From the NCBI GenBank assembly GCA_022566735.1, contig JADFIG010000005.1, positions 1 to 64,000 on the forward strand: a DNA stretch of 64,000 bases, given 5' to 3'. Each line of letters starts with the position of its first letter. The first letter of the stretch is position 1. Shown in pieces: positions 48,506-58,162 of the stretch. The notes below the pieces were generated by a model that saw only the letters and a program-made list of their open reading frames with translations, was not told where the DNA came from and did no database searches. This DNA comes from Pseudomonadota bacterium. Its GTDB lineage: Bacteria; Pseudomonadota; Gammaproteobacteria; Burkholderiales; Burkholderiaceae_C. The translations under genes and the position numbers were made by a program.

Positions 48506-49693
48506 TCAGTCCTTGAGGAACAGCGCCTGCAGGTCGCTGAGGAAATCGAAGCCCTTGGCGGTGGGCCAGGCGCGGGCCAGGTCGCGTTGCAGCAGGCCTT
48601 TGGCTTCGGCTTCGGCCAGCGGCTGCTGGATGCTGGCCAGGGTCAGGCCCGTGCGCTCGGTGAAGCGCAGCAGCTCGAAGCCGTCTCTCAGGCGCAGGGC
48701 GTTCATCATGAACTCGAAGGCGCGGGCGGACAGGGCCACGTCCTGCTCGTTGGAGACGGCCTGGCCTTGCGCGGCCTTGTCCAGGTAGGTGGCCGGTTCG
48801 CGCCAGCGCACCTGGCGCACGATGCGGTCGGGGAAGCTGATCTTGCTGTGCGCGCCGGCCCCGATGCCGAGGTAGTCGCCGAACTGCCAGTAATTGAGGT
48901 TGTGCGCGCAGTGGTGGCCCGGGCGCGCATAGGCCGAGACCTCGTAGCGCTGCAGGCCGGCCGCGGCGGTGCGCTCGGCGAGGCGGTCGAGCATGTCGAA
49001 GGCCGAGTCCTCGTCGGGCAGGTTGGCGGGCGGGCGCGTGGCGAACACCGTGTTGGGCTCCATCGTGAGGTGGTAGAGCGACAGGTGCGGGGGCTCGAAG
49101 GCCAGGGCCTGGTTCAGGTCGGCGTCGAGGTCGGCCAGGCTTTGCCCGGGCAGGGCGTACATCAGGTCGAGGTTGAAGGTCTCGAAGTGACGCTGGGCTT
49201 CCTCGGCGGCGGCCAGCGCCTGGGCGCGGTCGTGCACGCGGCCCAGGGCCTGGAGCTTGGCGTCGTCGAAGCTCTGCACGCCGATGGACAGGCGGGTGAC
49301 ACCGGCCTCTCGGAAGGCCTTGAAGCGGTCGCGCTCGAAGGTGCCGGGGTTGGCCTCCAGCGTGATCTCGCAGGCGGCTTCCAGCGGCAGGCGGGCGCGG
49401 ACGTCGGCCAGCAGGCGGTCGATGCTGTCGGGCGAGAAGAGGCTGGGCGTGCCCCCGCCGATGAAGACGGTGTGCACGCGCCGGCCCCAGATCTGCGGCA
49501 GGGCGGATTCGAGGTCGGCGCACAGGGCGTCGATGTAGCGCGACTCCAGCGGCGCGCGCTCGGCCGCATCGGCCTTGAGCTCGTGGGAATTGAAGTCGCA
49601 GTACGGGCACTTCTTCAAGCACCAGGGCAGGTGCACGTACAGCGACAGCGGGGGCAGGGCGCTCAGCGCACCTGGACGTTGCAGGGTGATCAT
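48506..49693 (-). CDS. hemW: HemW, radical SAM haem chaperone
   Basis: HemW is a radical-SAM protein that binds haem and delivers it to targets; it is often misnamed coproporphyrinogen oxidase HemN. The 395-residue protein has the 4Fe-4S motif CLKKCPYC (Cys25, Cys29, Cys32), FIGGGTPSLFS and GIGAGAHSKI. It lacks the extra cysteine before CxxxC that is typical of HemN. ATG 49693 is chosen because it overlaps the rdgB stop by ATGA. The longer open frame continues into rdgB in another frame and is not coding. Confidence 0.94.
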   Translation of the reverse strand: MITLQRPGALSALPPLSLYVHLPWCLKKCPYCDFNSHELKADAAERAPLESRYIDALCADLESALPQIWGRRVHTVFIGGGTPSLFSPDSIDRLLADVRARLPLEAACEITLEANPGTFERDRFKAFREAGVTRLSIGVQSFDDAKLQALGRVHDRAQALAAAEEAQRHFETFNLDLMYALPGQSLADLDADLNQALAFEPPHLSLYHLTMEPNTVFATRPPANLPDEDSAFDMLDRLAERTAAAGLQRYEVSAYARPGHHCAHNLNYWQFGDYLGIGAGAHSKISFPDRIVRQVRWREPATYLDKAAQGQAVSNEQDVALSARAFEFMMNALRLRDGFELLRFTERTGLTLASIQQPLAEAEAKGLLQRDLARAWPTAKGFDFLSDLQALFLKD

Positions 49694-50385
49694 GAGGCCG
49701 AGCCTTGCCAGGGCCAGGCGGTGGCGGCCAGGGCCTTGGGTGTGGCCGACTGCGCATCGAGGCCCCAGCGCGCACGCATCATCTCCAGCAAGCGGGTGCA
49801 GGCCAGGGCGCGGTGGCTGACGGCGTTCTTGATGGCCGGGTCGAGCTGGGCGGCGCTCTGGCCATGGGTGGGGATCCACAGCAGCGGGTCGTAGCCGAAG
49901 CCGTGCTCGCCTTGGGGAGCGCTCAGCAACGCGCCGCGCCATTGGCCTTCGGCGATGAGCGGCTCCGGGTCGTCGGCGTGGCGCACGGCCACCAGCACGC
50001 AGCTGAAGTGGGCCCCGCGATGCGCCTGGCCGGCCATCTGCGTGAGCAGCCAGTCGTTGTTGGCCGCGTCGATCTGCTCGCGCGGCAGCCCTTCGGCGAT
50101 GCGGCCTGCGTCCACGGCGTGGCGGGCCGAGCGCACACCGGGCGCGCCACCCAGCGCGTCCACGCACAGGCCGGAATCGTCGGCCAGGGCCGGGCCGCTG
50201 GCCGCAGCCGCCGCGTGGCGGGCCTTGGCCAGGGCGTTTTCGACGAAGGTGATGTGCGGTTCTTCGGCCTCGGGGATGCCCAGGCTGCCTTGCGTGACCA
50301 GCTCGACGCCCAGCGGCGCGATCAGGGCCTGCAGCTCGCGCAGCTTCTTGGCGTTGTTGGAGGCGAGGATGAGGCGCTTGGCCAT
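49690..50385 (-). CDS. rdgB: dITP/XTP pyrophosphatase RdgB
   Basis: RdgB removes non-canonical purine nucleotides (dITP, XTP) from the pool. The 231-residue protein has the Ham1 motifs LILASNNAKKLRELQ, ADDSGLCVDALGG, and GFGYDPLLW near the C-terminus, plus SHRALA. It is about 30 residues longer than E. coli RdgB, mainly in the loop around AEGLPREQIDAANN and the Ala-rich end. It lies between rph (26 bp) and hemW (4-bp overlap). Confidence 0.95.
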   Translation of the reverse strand: MAKRLILASNNAKKLRELQALIAPLGVELVTQGSLGIPEAEEPHITFVENALAKARHAAAAASGPALADDSGLCVDALGGAPGVRSARHAVDAGRIAEGLPREQIDAANNDWLLTQMAGQAHRGAHFSCVLVAVRHADDPEPLIAEGQWRGALLSAPQGEHGFGYDPLLWIPTHGQSAAQLDPAIKNAVSHRALACTRLLEMMRARWGLDAQSATPKALAATAWPWQGSAS

Positions 50386-50411
50386 GGTGCTTGTCCTGTC
50401 TCGGCCCTGGA

Positions 50412-51152
<741 letters not shown>

Positions 51153-51270
51153 GGGGACTCCGGATTCTGGGTGTTCAGCAAAAAGGGGCACGCCGCGGCC
51201 TGCTTGGCCCACGGCGAGGTCGCGGCGCGGTGTCTGAGCCGGCCGCGGGGGCGGCTCGGTTCAGCGGGAT

Positions 51271-52206
51271 TCAGTGCTTCTTGGAAGCGTTCGCCGAGCG
51301 GCGGATGGCCTCGTTGATCTCGCGGATGGAGCGCTCGATCTCGGCCTCGTCCAGCTCGTCGGCATCGCCATTGTCACCCGGGCTGCCGGTGTTGCCCACG
51401 CTGGCCTGGATGGTGGAGGCAAAGACCTCTTCGCCCAGGCTGTCGGTGGAGACCGCCTGCAACTCGTCGTTGGTGGCGGACTCCCACTCCATGGCCAGCA
51501 CGGTGACGTTGTCGCACTTGGCGCCGCCATTGCGCAGGGCCATCTCCACCAGCTCCGGCACGGCGTCGGAGATGGCGCGGGTGGCCAGGTTGCGCGTGAT
51601 GGCTTCGTCCTCCACGGTGCCCCACAGGCCGTCGGAGCACAGCAGGATGCGGTCGCCGCCTTGCAGCAGCAGCGGGCCGGCGGTGTCCACCACGGGCTTG
51701 CCGGGGCTGCCCAGGCAGGTGAAGAGCACGTTGCGGTTGTAGCGCTCGTTGAGCGGCACCACCGACGACAGCGTGTTCTGCAGCTCGGAATAGGAGTGGT
51801 CGCGGGTGCGGGCAATCAGCTTGTCGCCGCGCACCAGGTACAGGCGCGAGTCGCCGCAATGGGCCCAGTAGGCCGTGTTGCCTTGCAGGATGCAGGCGAC
51901 GATGGTGGTGCGCGGGGTGTCCATCAGGCCGCGCTCGCTGGCGTAGCGCAGCAGCTGGTGGTGGCCCGCCATGATGGCGTCCTGCAGGAAGCGGATGGGG
52001 TCGTCCAGGCGGGGCTTGGCGTCGCGCTGGTAGAGCGCGGCCATGGTCTGGAGCGCCAGCTGCGAGGCCATCTCACCCTCGGGGTGGCCGCCCATGCCGT
52101 CGGCCAGGGCGAACAGGCCCGAATCCCGCGTGTAGCAATAGCCCATGCGGTCTTCGTTCTTCTCGCGGCCGCCCTTGCGGCTGATCTGGTAGACGGAGAA
52201 CCTCAT
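51271..52206 (-). CDS. PP2C-type Ser/Thr phosphatase
   Basis: The 311-residue protein has the PP2C fold with metal-binding Asp in KNEDRMG and FALADGMGGHPEG, then GDSRLYLVRGDKL, LLCSDGLWG and CDNVTVLAMEW, all intact. After residue 245 there is an acidic, helical tail (GDADELDEAEIERSIREIN) not part of the catalytic core. It overlaps the kinase gene by ATGA, so it almost certainly dephosphorylates targets of that kinase, like PppA/PpkA or Stp/Stk pairs. There are no type VI secretion genes nearby. Confidence 0.92.
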   Translation of the reverse strand: MRFSVYQISRKGGREKNEDRMGYCYTRDSGLFALADGMGGHPEGEMASQLALQTMAALYQRDAKPRLDDPIRFLQDAIMAGHHQLLRYASERGLMDTPRTTIVACILQGNTAYWAHCGDSRLYLVRGDKLIARTRDHSYSELQNTLSSVVPLNERYNRNVLFTCLGSPGKPVVDTAGPLLLQGGDRILLCSDGLWGTVEDEAITRNLATRAISDAVPELVEMALRNGGAKCDNVTVLAMEWESATNDELQAVSTDSLGEEVFASTIQASVGNTGSPGDNGDADELDEAEIERSIREINEAIRRSANASKKH

Positions 52207-53171
52207 GCCTTGGTTCCCGATTTGAGGTTTTCGAGCTGCAATTTGACGCGTTCTGCAAAAGTGAGCTTGGAGTAGCGGCGCTCGGTTTCGCGCGCCAGTT
52301 CCTTTTGCAGGGCGAAAACGCTCTGAGGACGGGCCAGCGGGTCCAGCGACATGCACCACTCGGTGACCTCGATGAGGTTATCCGAATAGACGTTGCGCAG
52401 CCTGGACAAAGACAGCCCCAAGCGGTCTTTTTCGAGGCGTTGGGGCGCGTCGTTGGGGGGGTAGCCCTGCATGCAGGCGTAGATGCAGGCGCCGATGGCG
52501 TAGATGTCGGTCCAGGGGCCCAGCGAGCCGTCGCGGCGGTACATCTCGGGCGCGGCGAAGCCGGGCGTGTACATCGGGCGGATGAAGTTGCCTTCCTTGG
52601 ACAGCACCTCGCGGGCGGCGCCGAAGTCCAGCAGCACGGCCTTGTTGTCGTTGGTGATGAAGATGTTGGCCGGCTTGATGTCCAGGTGCAGCATCTTGTG
52701 CTGGTGCACGATGCGCAGGCCACGCAGGATCTCGTCGAACAGGCTGCGGATGGTGGACTCGCGGAACACCTTGTCGCGCTTGAGGTCACGGGCGGTGACG
52801 ATGAAGTCCTGCAGGGTGTCGCCCTGGAGGTAGTTCATCACCATGTAGACGGTTTCGTTCTCGCGGAAGAAGTTCAGCACCGACACCACACTCGGGTGGG
52901 CGATCTGGGCCAGCGAGCGGCCTTCTTCGAAGAAACTTTTCAGCCCCAGGCGGTAGAGTGGCTGCTTGTCAGGCTTGACGCGCGGGATGAGCTCGCCCGG
53001 GGAGCGCTCGGCCAGCGAGGCGGGCAGGTACTCCTTGAGGGCGACCAGGCGTTTGTCGGGGTCTTCGGCCAGGTAGACCACGCCGAAACCGCCCGCGGCG
53101 AGCTTCTTGACGATCTGGTAGCCGCCCACGACGGTGCCCGAGGGCAACGGAGCGGGTTTCGGCTTTGACAT
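52203..53171 (-). CDS. Eukaryotic-like Ser/Thr protein kinase
   Basis: The 322-residue cytoplasmic kinase has the glycine loop AAGGFGVVY, catalytic Lys46 in VALKEYLP, active-site HLDIKPANI (Asp164) with Leu in place of the usual Arg, and Mg-binding Asp182 in LLDFGAA. It lacks a membrane anchor or PASTA domain, so it is a soluble, non-RD type kinase, whose activation may not need activation-loop phosphorylation. It is transcribed with the PP2C gene (ATGA overlap), divergently from yicC over a gap of only 29 bp. Confidence 0.92.
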   Translation of the reverse strand: MSKPKPAPLPSGTVVGGYQIVKKLAAGGFGVVYLAEDPDKRLVALKEYLPASLAERSPGELIPRVKPDKQPLYRLGLKSFFEEGRSLAQIAHPSVVSVLNFFRENETVYMVMNYLQGDTLQDFIVTARDLKRDKVFRESTIRSLFDEILRGLRIVHQHKMLHLDIKPANIFITNDNKAVLLDFGAAREVLSKEGNFIRPMYTPGFAAPEMYRRDGSLGPWTDIYAIGACIYACMQGYPPNDAPQRLEKDRLGLSLSRLRNVYSDNLIEVTEWCMSLDPLARPQSVFALQKELARETERRYSKLTFAERVKLQLENLKSGTKA

Positions 53172-53200
53172 AATCGTGTTTTGTCTGGGTTGAATACGCC

Positions 53201-54148
53201 ATGTCAGTCTACTCCATGACCGGCTTTGCTAGCGCCGTCGCGTCGGCCGCTGACCACGTCGGGGAAGCCCCCGATGACAGCGATGCGCCGTCTGGCGCAC
53301 GCCGTCCCGCCGCCAGCGCCGCGGGTGCGGTCGGCGCCGAGTTGCGCTCGGTCAACAGCCGCTTTCTGGACCTGAGCTTCAAGCTGGCCGACGAGTTCCG
53401 CGCCCTGGAGCCGGTCCTGCGCGACCTGCTGACGGCCTCGTTCAAGCGCGGCAAGATCGAATTGCGCATGCAGCCCCAGCGCGCCGCAGATGCGGGCTGG
53501 CCCCAGCCCCAGCCAGAGCAGCTGCACACCCTGGCCCGCCTGGAAGGCACCGTGCAGAACTGGCTGCCCAAGGCCCAGCCGCTGTCGGTCAACGAGGTGC
53601 TGCACTGGTGCCGGGCCGCGGCGCCCTCCGTGAGGCTGGAGGACGCGGCCCTGGAGGCGGCCCGCCAGGCCATCGCCGCCCTGACGGAGGCCCGCGAGCG
53701 CGAAGGTGCCCGCCTGGTCGGGGTGCTCAAGGACAAGCTGGCCGGCCTCAAGGCCCTGGCCGAGCAGGCCCAGCCGCTGGTGCCGCAGGCCGTGCAGCGC
53801 CAGCAGGAGCGCTTCGTGCAGAAGTACCAGGAAGCGCTGCAGGCCGTGGGCGGCAACGTCACGCCCGAAACTGCCCTGGAGCGCGCGCTGCAGGAGGCCG
53901 CGGCCTACGCCCTGCGCATCGACGTCGACGAAGAACTGCAGCGCCTCAAGGCCCACCTCGACGAAATCGGCCGCCTGCTCAAGAAGGGCGGCGAGGTCGG
54001 CAAGCGCCTGGACTTCCTCATCCAGGAGCTGCACCGCGAGGCCAACACCCTGGGCTCCAAGGCGGCCGCGCTGGAGCTGACGCAGATCTCGGTGGACATG
54101 AAGGTCCTCATCGAGCAGATGCGCGAGCAGGTTCAGAACCTGGAATGA
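53201..54148 (+). CDS. yicC: YicC family endoribonuclease-like protein
   Basis: YicC proteins are conserved stress-linked factors reported to act as RNases. The 315-residue protein has the YSMTGFA start, then an Ala/Asp/Pro-rich insertion of about 35 residues ([20 protein letters not shown]) that separates it from the usual [12 protein letters not shown]. The C-terminal domain ends with [20 protein letters not shown] and [17 protein letters not shown], the family signature. It overlaps gmk by ATGA, a common pairing in proteobacteria. Confidence 0.93.
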   Translation: MSVYSMTGFASAVASAADHVGEAPDDSDAPSGARRPAASAAGAVGAELRSVNSRFLDLSFKLADEFRALEPVLRDLLTASFKRGKIELRMQPQRAADAGWPQPQPEQLHTLARLEGTVQNWLPKAQPLSVNEVLHWCRAAAPSVRLEDAALEAARQAIAALTEAREREGARLVGVLKDKLAGLKALAEQAQPLVPQAVQRQQERFVQKYQEALQAVGGNVTPETALERALQEAAAYALRIDVDEELQRLKAHLDEIGRLLKKGGEVGKRLDFLIQELHREANTLGSKAAALELTQISVDMKVLIEQMREQVQNLE

Positions 54149-54792
54149 CGATGCAAGCCCTCCCACCCCCCATGGACTACCCCGGCAACCTCTTCGTGGT
54201 GTCCGCGCCCAGCGGCACCGGCAAATCCAGCCTGGTCAAGGCCCTGCTGGAGCTCGATTCCCGCCTGCAGGTCAGCGTGTCGCACACCACCCGTGCCCCG
54301 CGCGGCCAGGAGCAGCACGGCCGCGAGTACTGGTTCACCTCGAAGGAGGAGTTCCAGGCCATGGTCGAGCGCGGCGACTTCTTCGAGCACGCCGAGGTGC
54401 ATGGCAACTGCTACGGCACGTCGCGCCAGGCCATCGAGGAGCGCATCAAGGGCGGCGAGGACGTCGTGCTGGAAATCGACTGGCAGGGCGCCCTGCAGAT
54501 GAAGAAGACCTTCCCCTACGCGGTGCTGATCTTCATCCTGCCGCCGAGCTACGAGGAGCTGCTGCAGCGCCTGCACCGCCGCGGCGAGGACAGCCCGGAG
54601 GTCATCGAGGTGCGCATGGCCAATGCCCGCCTGGAGGTCGCGCAGGCGCAATATTTCGATTTCATCGTGGTCAATGCCCTGTTCGAGTCGGCTTTGTTCG
54701 ATTTGAAAGCCATTGTTCACTCGCAGCGGTTAAAATACGCGGCTCAGCGTCGGAACAAGTCAGCCGTGTTCCGTGCGCTCCACCTGGTCTGA
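54145..54792 (+). CDS. gmk: Guanylate kinase
   Basis: Gmk phosphorylates GMP to GDP. The 215-residue protein has the P-loop [38 protein letters not shown] and [17 protein letters not shown] 54145 overlaps the yicC stop (ATGA), and ATG 54151 is an alternative. It is followed by rpoZ at 23 bp. The order yicC-gmk-rpoZ-spoT is common in proteobacteria. Confidence 0.96.
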   Translation: MTMQALPPPMDYPGNLFVVSAPSGTGKSSLVKALLELDSRLQVSVSHTTRAPRGQEQHGREYWFTSKEEFQAMVERGDFFEHAEVHGNCYGTSRQAIEERIKGGEDVVLEIDWQGALQMKKTFPYAVLIFILPPSYEELLQRLHRRGEDSPEVIEVRMANARLEVAQAQYFDFIVVNALFESALFDLKAIVHSQRLKYAAQRRNKSAVFRALHLV

Positions 54793-54815
54793 CCAGGCTT
54801 GTTCCGGAGAAACAC

Positions 54816-55019
54816 ATGGCCCGCATCACCGTCGAAGACTGCCTGCAAAAGATCCCCAACCGCTTCCAGCTGGTGCTGGCCGCGACCTACCGCGCCCGCA
54901 TGCTGAGCCAGGGCCACACGCCCAAGATCGAATCGCGCAACAAGCCCAGCGTGACCGCCCTGCGCGAAATCGCCGCCGGCCAGGTCGGCCTGGAAATGCT
55001 GCGCAAGGTGCCGACCTGA
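54816..55019 (+). CDS. rpoZ: RNA polymerase omega subunit
   Basis: Omega is the small subunit that aids polymerase assembly and forms part of the ppGpp site. The 67-residue protein has [19 protein letters not shown] and [17 protein letters not shown], with good match to the family, and is a normal length for betaproteobacteria. A ribosome binding site GGAGAA precedes it. It lies just before spoT, which makes ppGpp; a terminator separates them. Confidence 0.96.
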   Translation: MARITVEDCLQKIPNRFQLVLAATYRARMLSQGHTPKIESRNKPSVTALREIAAGQVGLEMLRKVPT

Positions 55020-55056
55020 CCGTTCCTGCAATCCTGGCCTGAAGCGCCTGGACACC

Positions 55057-55081
55057 AAGGCCCGCCCTGTGCGGGCCTTTT
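55057..55081 (+). terminator. Rho-independent terminator after rpoZ
   Basis: AAGGCCCGC-CCTGT-GCGGGCCTTTT is a 9-bp stem with a T run. It separates the yicC-gmk-rpoZ operon from spoT. Confidence 0.88.
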
Positions 55082-55190
55082 GCGTTGTCCGCCCGGCGTT
55101 CTGCGGTGCTCGGCGATCTTGCGAGTGCCTTGCTTTTTTTCGATGATCCCAGCGGCCCCAGGGGCCTTGCATCCGCGCTAAAGTCCGTCC

Positions 55191-57392
55191 ATGAGCAGCA
55201 TCGTCACCGACGCGGCAGCGGCATCGTTTGCCGCTCTCACGCACAAGCTCGATTACCTTGACGAGGCGGACACCCGCCGGGTGCGTGACGCCTACCGTTT
55301 TGCCGACGAGGCCCACCTCGGGCAGTTCCGCGCCAGTGGCGAGCCCTACATCACCCACCCCATCGCGGTGGCGGGGCTGTGCGCCGACTGGAAGCTCGAT
55401 GCCCAGGCCATCATGGCCGCGCTGATGCACGACGCCATGGAGGACTGTGGCGTCACCAAGATCGAGCTGATCGAGCGTTTCGGCGCGCCCACGGCCGAGA
55501 TCGTCGACGGCCTGACCAAGCTGGACAAGCTGCAGTTCTCGACCAAGGAGGAGTCGCAGGCCGAGTCCTTCCGCAAGATGCTGCTGGCGATGGCGCGCGA
55601 TGTCCGCGTCATCCTCATCAAGCTGGCCGACCGCCTGCACAACATGCGCACGATGGCGGCCATGGTGCCCCACAAGCGCTCCCGCATCGCCCGCGAGACG
55701 CTGGAAATCTATGTGCCGATCGCGCACCGGCTGGGCCTGAACCAGACCTACCGCGAGCTGCAGGAGCTGTCCTTCCAGTACATCAACCCCTGGCGGCACG
55801 CGGTGCTGGCCAAGGCCGTCAAGCGCACGCGCGGCAACCGGCGTGACCTGGTCGAGCGCATCCGCAAGGACGTGGAGCAGGCCTTCTCGGACGCCGACAT
55901 GCACGTCGAGTGCTATGGCCGCGAGAAGACGATCTTCTCGATCTACAACAAGATGATCGAAAAGCGCCTGACGTTTGCGCAGGTCAGCGACATCTTCGGC
56001 TTCCGCATCGTCACCCGCGAGCTGCTGGATTGCTACCGCGCCCTGGGCGTGCTGCACCAGCTCTACAAGCCGCTGCCGGGGCGTTTCAAGGACTACATCG
56101 CCATGCCCAAGGCGAACGGCTACCAGTCGCTGCACACGACGCTGGTCAACCCGGTGGGCACGGCGGTGGAGTTCCAGATCCGTTCGCAGGCCATGCACGC
56201 GGTGGCCGAGAAGGGCATCGCCGCGCACTGGATGTACAAGGACGCCGAGGCGGCCACCGACGGCACGCCGCAGCAGGCCGCGGTGTGGCTGCAGTCGCTC
56301 ATCGACATCCAGCAGGAGACGCGTGATTCGGCCGAGTTCCTGGAGCACCTGAAGATCGACCTGTTCCCGGAGTCGGTGTATGTGCTGACGCCCAAGTCGC
56401 GCATCGTGGCCCTGCCCAAGGGCGCCACGCCGGTGGACTTCGCCTATGCCATCCACTCCGGCGTGGGCGACCGCTGCGTGTCGGCCAAGGTCAATGGCGA
56501 GGCGGTGCCTTTGCGCACGGCGCTGCGCAGCGGCGATGTGGTCGAGATCATCACCGCGCCGAGCGGGCGACCCAACCCGGCCTGGCTGAACTTCGTGCGC
56601 ACCGGCCGGGCGCGCTCCAAGATCCGCCACTACCTCAAGAACATGGAGGCGGAAGAGTCGCTGGCCCTGGGCGAGAAGCTGCTGGCGCAGGCCTTGCGCG
56701 CCGAGGGCCTGGCCTTGCCGCCTGGTGCGGAGGACAGCGAGGGCGACACCGGCGCGCTGTGGCAGACCCTGGTGCGCTGGGGCGGCAACCGCAGCCGCGA
56801 CGAGTTGCTGGTGGACATCGGTCTGGGCCGCAAGATCGCGACCATGGTGGCCAAGCGCATGGCCCAGATCATGGCCGAACAGGGCGAGCGCCCCGATGCG
56901 CTGACGCTGACGCTGGGCCGCTTCGCCGCCTCCGAGGCGCCGGCCATGGCGGCGGTGACCATCGACGGCAGCGAGGGCGCGACGGTGCAACTCGCGCCGT
57001 GCTGCTGCCCGGTGCCGGGCGACCCGATCGCCGGCTACCTGGGCCGCGGCGAGGGCCTGGTGGTGCACACCCAGACCTGTGCCGTGGGCAAGCGCCTGTT
57101 CGAGCGCGACAGCGAGCGCTGGATCGATGTGAGCTGGTCGGAGGAGCCGACCCGCCTGTTCGAGACCGTGGTCAAGGTGCTCGTGGCCAATGGCAAGGGC
57201 GTGCTGGCCCAGGTGGCGGCCAGCATCAGCAGCGCCGAGACCGACATCACCCACATCGAGATGGGCGACGAGCGCCTGGGCGAGACGGCCGAGCTCAAGC
57301 TCACCGTGGCCGTGCGCGACACCGACCACCTCGCCGAGGTGATGCGCATCCTGCGCCGCTGCCCGGTGGTGCTGAAGGTCGAGCGGATCTGA
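55191..57392 (+). CDS. spoT: Bifunctional (p)ppGpp synthetase/hydrolase SpoT
   Basis: This 733-residue RelA/SpoT homolog controls the stringent response. The HD hydrolase domain is intact (ALMHDAMEDCGV, DRLHNMRTMA), and the synthetase domain has GRFKDYIAMPKANGYQSLHT. Then come the TGS domain (VYVLTPKSRIVALPKGATPV) and a C-terminal ACT domain near residue 660. Because the HD motif is kept, it can degrade and make (p)ppGpp, so it is SpoT/Rel-type rather than monofunctional RelA. It converges with greB 38 bp after its stop. Confidence 0.94.
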   Translation: MSSIVTDAAAASFAALTHKLDYLDEADTRRVRDAYRFADEAHLGQFRASGEPYITHPIAVAGLCADWKLDAQAIMAALMHDAMEDCGVTKIELIERFGAPTAEIVDGLTKLDKLQFSTKEESQAESFRKMLLAMARDVRVILIKLADRLHNMRTMAAMVPHKRSRIARETLEIYVPIAHRLGLNQTYRELQELSFQYINPWRHAVLAKAVKRTRGNRRDLVERIRKDVEQAFSDADMHVECYGREKTIFSIYNKMIEKRLTFAQVSDIFGFRIVTRELLDCYRALGVLHQLYKPLPGRFKDYIAMPKANGYQSLHTTLVNPVGTAVEFQIRSQAMHAVAEKGIAAHWMYKDAEAATDGTPQQAAVWLQSLIDIQQETRDSAEFLEHLKIDLFPESVYVLTPKSRIVALPKGATPVDFAYAIHSGVGDRCVSAKVNGEAVPLRTALRSGDVVEIITAPSGRPNPAWLNFVRTGRARSKIRHYLKNMEAEESLALGEKLLAQALRAEGLALPPGAEDSEGDTGALWQTLVRWGGNRSRDELLVDIGLGRKIATMVAKRMAQIMAEQGERPDALTLTLGRFAASEAPAMAAVTIDGSEGATVQLAPCCCPVPGDPIAGYLGRGEGLVVHTQTCAVGKRLFERDSERWIDVSWSEEPTRLFETVVKVLVANGKGVLAQVAASISSAETDITHIEMGDERLGETAELKLTVAVRDTDHLAEVMRILRRCPVVLKVERI

Positions 57393-57430
57393 GGGCGCTG
57401 CCGTTGTTCGGCCCGGTGCCGGGCTCGGGC

Positions 57431-57997
57431 TCAGTGGTTCGTCGGCGGCGCGGGGTAGCGCACCTCGATGACTTCCAGGCGCTCCAGGCCACCCGGCGTC
57501 ATCAGCTGCACCTCGTCGCCTTCGCGTGACTTCAGCAGCGCCCGCGCCACGGGCGAAACCCAGCTCACCTCGCCCTGCAGCGCGTCGGCTTCGTCGATGC
57601 CCTTGATGGTGATGGTGCGGCTCACGCCGGCCTGCGTTTCGTAGGTCACGGTGGCGCCGAAGAAGACCTGGTCGCTGCCGTGGTGCTGGCTGGGGTCGGC
57701 GACCTCGGCGATGTCCAGCCGCTTGGTCAGGAAGCGGATGCGGCGGTCGATCTCGCGCAGGCGCTTCTTGCCGTAGATGTAGTCGCCGTTCTCGGAGCGG
57801 TCGCCGTTGGAGGCGGCCCAGTGCACGATCTCCACGATCTTGGGGCGTTCGATGTCGATCAGGTTGAGCAGCTCGGTGCGCAGGCGCAGGTAGCCCTGCG
57901 GCGTCATGTAGTTGCGGCTGCCGGCGGGCAGGGGGGGCAGGGCGATGTCGTCGTCGTCCTCGCCGGCATCCGATTCCTTGGTGAAAGCTTTGCTCAT
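57431..57997 (-). CDS. greB: Transcription elongation factor GreB
   Basis: GreB enters RNA polymerase and stimulates cleavage of backtracked RNA. The 188-residue protein has the N-terminal coiled coil (MTPQGYLRLRTELLNLIDIE) with the acidic tip region NGDRSENGDYIYGKKRL, and the C-terminal domain with WVSPVARALLKSREGDEVQL. An N-terminal acidic extension (SDAGEDDDDIALPP) of about 29 residues is longer than in E. coli. MSKAF (57997) is taken as the start; ATG 58003 adds two residues. Confidence 0.93.
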   Translation of the reverse strand: MSKAFTKESDAGEDDDDIALPPLPAGSRNYMTPQGYLRLRTELLNLIDIERPKIVEIVHWAASNGDRSENGDYIYGKKRLREIDRRIRFLTKRLDIAEVADPSQHHGSDQVFFGATVTYETQAGVSRTITIKGIDEADALQGEVSWVSPVARALLKSREGDEVQLMTPGGLERLEVIEVRYPAPPTNH

Positions 57998-58162
57998 GGG
58001 CACAGATTGTGCCGGACGGGGGATTGCGCCACTAGTTCACGTCGGGCCGTGCTTTGTGGCTGCAGGGCCTCCCGCGCGCCGGCAAATCTCGCAAAAATGA
58101 AAGGGCAGATGCCATGGCAGGCCCGGCCTGTCGCCAGACCCACCGTTGTGGAGTGTCCTCAG

